Shown one piece after another: positions 5,592 through 7,865 of a stretch of DNA of 7,865 nucleotides. Origin of the DNA: Bacteroides sp. CAG:770 (GTDB taxonomy: Bacteria > Bacteroidota > Bacteroidia > Bacteroidales > UBA932); NCBI GenBank assembly GCA_000435075.1, contig FR890633.1, positions 27,408 to 35,272 on the forward strand. The letters run 5' to 3'. The first letter of the stretch is position 1; the number at the start of each line of letters is the position of its first letter. Both the position numbers and the translations under genes were made by a program. The notes below the pieces were generated by a model. That model searched no databases and was not told the DNA's origin. It saw only the letters and a program-made list of their open reading frames with translations.

Positions 5592-7865
5592 TATGACGAC
5601 AGCGAGATGAAATCTCGGCTGGACAAAATGGACCAGCGGCTCACAACAGTAGAGTCCCAGGTCGCTTCTCTCAACACTCAGCTTACCAAGCTGCAAGGAC
5701 TAATGGACGGAAAACTGTTTATCAGCAACATTGAAGATAAGGAAGACGGAACTCATGTCATTACATTCGTGGATGTTTACGGCGGCATGAGCACTATGAC
5801 ACTGACCGACGGACAGGCTCCGGACATCTCTGTAAAGCAGACACCTGACGGCAAGTGGTATTGGACTGTCAATGGCGAATGGCTGCTCGATTCCAACGGC
5901 AACAAGGTTCCCGTTACCGGAGAGCAGGGCGTGACACCTTCCATGAAAATCGAGGACGGTAAATGGTATGTGTCTTATGACCACGGCGTTACATACGTTG
6001 AGTGCGGTAAGGCTACAGGCGATGACGGAGATGCGTTTTTCAAGGATGCCAAGTTGAGCGAAGACGGGAAGACAGCCTATCTTACACTTGCGGACGGAAC
6101 CGTTCTCACATTTGCAATATATAAGGAATTCGGGATTTCTGTGGATGTCACCTCTACTCTCATTTATTCAGGACAGACCAAGAAATTTGCATATACCATA
6201 ACCGGAGGAGACAAGAACACTATTCTGGAAGTGATTCCGAAAGGTCTCTGGAAGGCGGAACTGGAACAGACTGATGAAGCCAACGGATTCATTTCGGTAA
6301 CCGCTCCTGATTCTCCTGAAGTCGGTAAGGTCATCCTCCTTCTCGGTGATGGCGCCGACAAGACATTGATGAGGACATTGACATTCGTCGCAGGCAATAT
6401 GCATATCAGTACATCATCAGTCGAGAGTCCGGAAGCCGGAGGCGTTTTCGATGTCGATGTTACTACCAATCTGGAATTTACGGCTGAACTTGAGGCTGAC
6501 CAGACGTGGGCTCATCTTGTAGAGACAAAGGCATATGAGGTCTATACCAAGACCGTCAGCGTGCGTGTCGACAAGAATGAAATGCCTTACGCGAGACAGA
6601 CAAGGATGACATTGAAGAATCAGGGCAATGTCATCGAGTCCATCATCATCTATCAGAATCCTGCTACTTTCGATGAGAACGTCATGGTGCTGATGATGAA
6701 GCCTCTGGCGAAGGACAGCTGTGCATTTCTTCCTGTAACATGTGTTAAAGGTGCCGATTATTACGTGGACTGGGGCGACGGATCCAAGATTGATACGCTT
6801 TCAGTAAGTTTCCCTAAGCACAAGTACAATGATATCTCAAGGATGTATCCTGTCCAGATTAGCGGAACCATCAATACTATCGGAAAGGGAGGCAACTTTA
6901 GCCATGGTGCGGACCTTTATGAGGTTATCCAATGGGGAAACTGTTCTCTTGCCGGTATATCTTTCGAGGGACAGAAGAATCTCGTCCGTGTGGCTCCTGC
7001 CAAGGGAGAAGAACTCAGGAATGTGAAAAATTGCAATGGCTTGTTCAAGAACTGTTCAAGCCTCAAGGAAGTCCCGATCGGATTCATGGACGGTCTCAGC
7101 CCTCAGGCAACCAATTTCAACTATGCTTTCTATGGCTGTTCTTCACTTGAACATCTTGACAATGACCTCCTCAGGAATTTCACTGGCAAGTCCGGTGTCC
7201 TGATATGGCAGATGTTCTCAGGCTGTACCAGCCTCAAGAATGTGCCGACATTCCACTATTTCAAGATGTCGAATGACGCGAATATGCTCAACCAGGTTTT
7301 CACCAACTGCGAATCACTCGTGGACATACCTGAGCATATGTTCAATGAAACTGCCAAGTCCGCCATAAGGGCTACAAAAGTTGTCAGCCTGTTCAGGAAC
7401 TGCAAATCCCTCAAGACAATCCCTGCCAGCTTCTGGGAGAATCTTCCGGTGGACAGATTCGTTGAACTCAACAATACTTTCCAGGGCTGCTCGTCATTGA
7501 CCTCAGAGTCCATCAAGTTTGTCAATGATGCCAAGAAAGTCTATAAATGGCAGAACACCTTCTACGGATGTACTTCATTGACCACTCTTCCGGAGTGCGA
7601 GGTGGAGATTGAAGGCCAGACAGTCAGCGTCCCTATCTATAAGAGAGACGCGACAGAATATAAGGTGTACTTTGCAAACCGTTCTTATTCCAGCACCAAC
7701 TTCTGCTTCAAGGATTGTGTCAATCTTGAAGGTTATTATGACAAGATTCCTCAGACTTGGGGAGGCGGCTGGGACGGAACCACCGAACCTCCTGTAATCA
7801 CCGTCACTGCCGAGTACCCTGAAGGCCAGGGCTACTATAGCATTGACTTCATCGTGAAGGGAAAG
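5541..7865 (+). CDS. Surface lipoprotein: DUF4988, BACON-like, PKD-like and BspA-type leucine-rich repeats; 3' end outside window
   Basis: The frame is open for 775 codons from ATG 5541 to the window edge. The type II signal peptide has lipobox LTAC (14-17). Cys17 is followed by YDDSE, resembling the acidic export signal of Bacteroidota surface lipoproteins. A coiled coil follows, with hydrophobic residues at 30, 34, 37, 41, 44, 48, 51 and 55. Residues about 56-193 form a DUF4988 (PL29-lyase N-terminal) region with DGKWYWTVNGEW (103-114), DGKWYVSYD (139-147) and a closing LTLADGTVLTF (181-191). An Ig-like domain (about 194-285), a BACON-like domain (287-374) and a PKD-like segment with DWGDGS (410-415) come next. 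Eight F-x-[NGD]-C-x-[SN]-L repeats span 501-733, and a new domain seems to start near 750. No lyase catalytic domain is visible. Likely role, inferred: an adhesin or glycan-binding protein on the outer surface. TAG in frame at 5535 excludes a longer N-terminus. The gene follows a terminator, so it is probably transcribed alone or heads its own operon. Confidence 0.9.
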   Translation, partial: MKKFLAYVMSALLLTACYDDSEMKSRLDKMDQRLTTVESQVASLNTQLTKLQGLMDGKLFISNIEDKEDGTHVITFVDVYGGMSTMTLTDGQAPDISVKQTPDGKWYWTVNGEWLLDSNGNKVPVTGEQGVTPSMKIEDGKWYVSYDHGVTYVECGKATGDDGDAFFKDAKLSEDGKTAYLTLADGTVLTFAIYKEFGISVDVTSTLIYSGQTKKFAYTITGGDKNTILEVIPKGLWKAELEQTDEANGFISVTAPDSPEVGKVILLLGDGADKTLMRTLTFVAGNMHISTSSVESPEAGGVFDVDVTTNLEFTAELEADQTWAHLVETKAYEVYTKTVSVRVDKNEMPYARQTRMTLKNQGNVIESIIIYQNPATFDENVMVLMMKPLAKDSCAFLPVTCVKGADYYVDWGDGSKIDTLSVSFPKHKYNDISRMYPVQISGTINTIGKGGNFSHGADLYEVIQWGNCSLAGISFEGQKNLVRVAPAKGEELRNVKNCNGLFKNCSSLKEVPIGFMDGLSPQATNFNYAFYGCSSLEHLDNDLLRNFTGKSGVLIWQMFSGCTSLKNVPTFHYFKMSNDANMLNQVFTNCESLVDIPEHMFNETAKSAIRATKVVSLFRNCKSLKTIPASFWENLPVDRFVELNNTFQGCSSLTSESIKFVNDAKKVYKWQNTFYGCTSLTTLPECEVEIEGQTVSVPIYKRDATEYKVYFANRSYSSTNFCFKDCVNLEGYYDKIPQTWGGGWDGTTEPPVITVTAEYPEGQGYYSIDFIVKGK
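7041..7739 (+). repeat. Eight BspA-like leucine-rich repeats inside the lipoprotein gene
   Basis: Twelve-residue cores begin at residues 501, 529, 558, 586, 617, 646, 673 and 722: LFKNCSSLKEVP, AFYGCSSLEHLD, MFSGCTSLKNVP, VFTNCESLVDIP, LFRNCKSLKTIP, TFQGCSSLTSES, TFYGCTSLTTLP and CFKDCVNLEGYY. Successive Phe residues are 28, 29, 28, 31, 29, 27 and 49 residues apart, so the last unit follows an insertion of about 20 residues. The DNA of the copies has diverged, which argues for old duplication under selection rather than a recent slippage array. The fold is probably a solenoid with a Cys in every turn. Confidence 0.85.

Noticed and set aside
5700..5984. 94-codon - strand frame
   Set aside because: Antisense to the DUF4988 part of the lipoprotein, with no start signal or motif.

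Overview
The window reads as the chromosome of a member of the Bacteroidota, most likely the order Bacteroidales. The indicators are a DUF2723 membrane protein, a MenA of the Bacteroidales type, and a lipoprotein that combines a DUF4988 (PL29-lyase N-terminal) region, a BACON-like domain and cysteine-containing BspA-type leucine-rich repeats, with an acidic stretch after the lipid-anchor cysteine. I cannot name the genus from the sequence. No mobile element, CRISPR array, tRNA or rRNA is visible, and every real gene is on the + strand.

Region 1 (1-5145) is a compact co-directional cluster. It holds the C-terminal part of a DUF2723 (TMEM260-like, candidate protein O-mannosyltransferase family) protein, then lepA (elongation factor 4), a family 2 glycosyltransferase, and menA (1,4-dihydroxy-2-naphthoate polyprenyltransferase, menaquinone synthesis). 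Gaps are 9 nt, a 1-nt overlap (TAATG), and either a 1-nt overlap or 20 nt depending on the menA start. This spacing suggests one transcript, perhaps with translational coupling. The products serve different processes: envelope glycosylation (inferred), ribosome function and respiratory quinone synthesis. The cluster is therefore better seen as a packed housekeeping/envelope operon than as a single pathway.

Region 2 (5146-5540) is a 395-nt AT-rich intergenic stretch. Its first 125 nt carry two perfect 14-bp palindromes and then a strong hairpin followed by a T tract, which probably terminates the upstream operon. The rest is the probable promoter and leader of the next gene. The leader ends in a tiny ORF (MKTIINL) with its own Shine-Dalgarno-like sequence, in frame with the next gene and separated from it by TAG and one codon.

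Region 3 (5541-7865, running off the window) encodes a large, probably surface-exposed lipoprotein. The order is type II signal peptide, short coiled coil, DUF4988, Ig-like domain, BACON-like domain, PKD-like segment with a WGDG motif, then eight leucine-rich repeats built around F-x-[NGD]-C-x-[SN]-L. This suggests an adhesin or ligand-binding surface protein; the ligand is unknown. I see no clear evidence of a wholly new multi-gene system. The most unusual points are the leader mini-ORF, the serial palindromes and the lipoprotein architecture.
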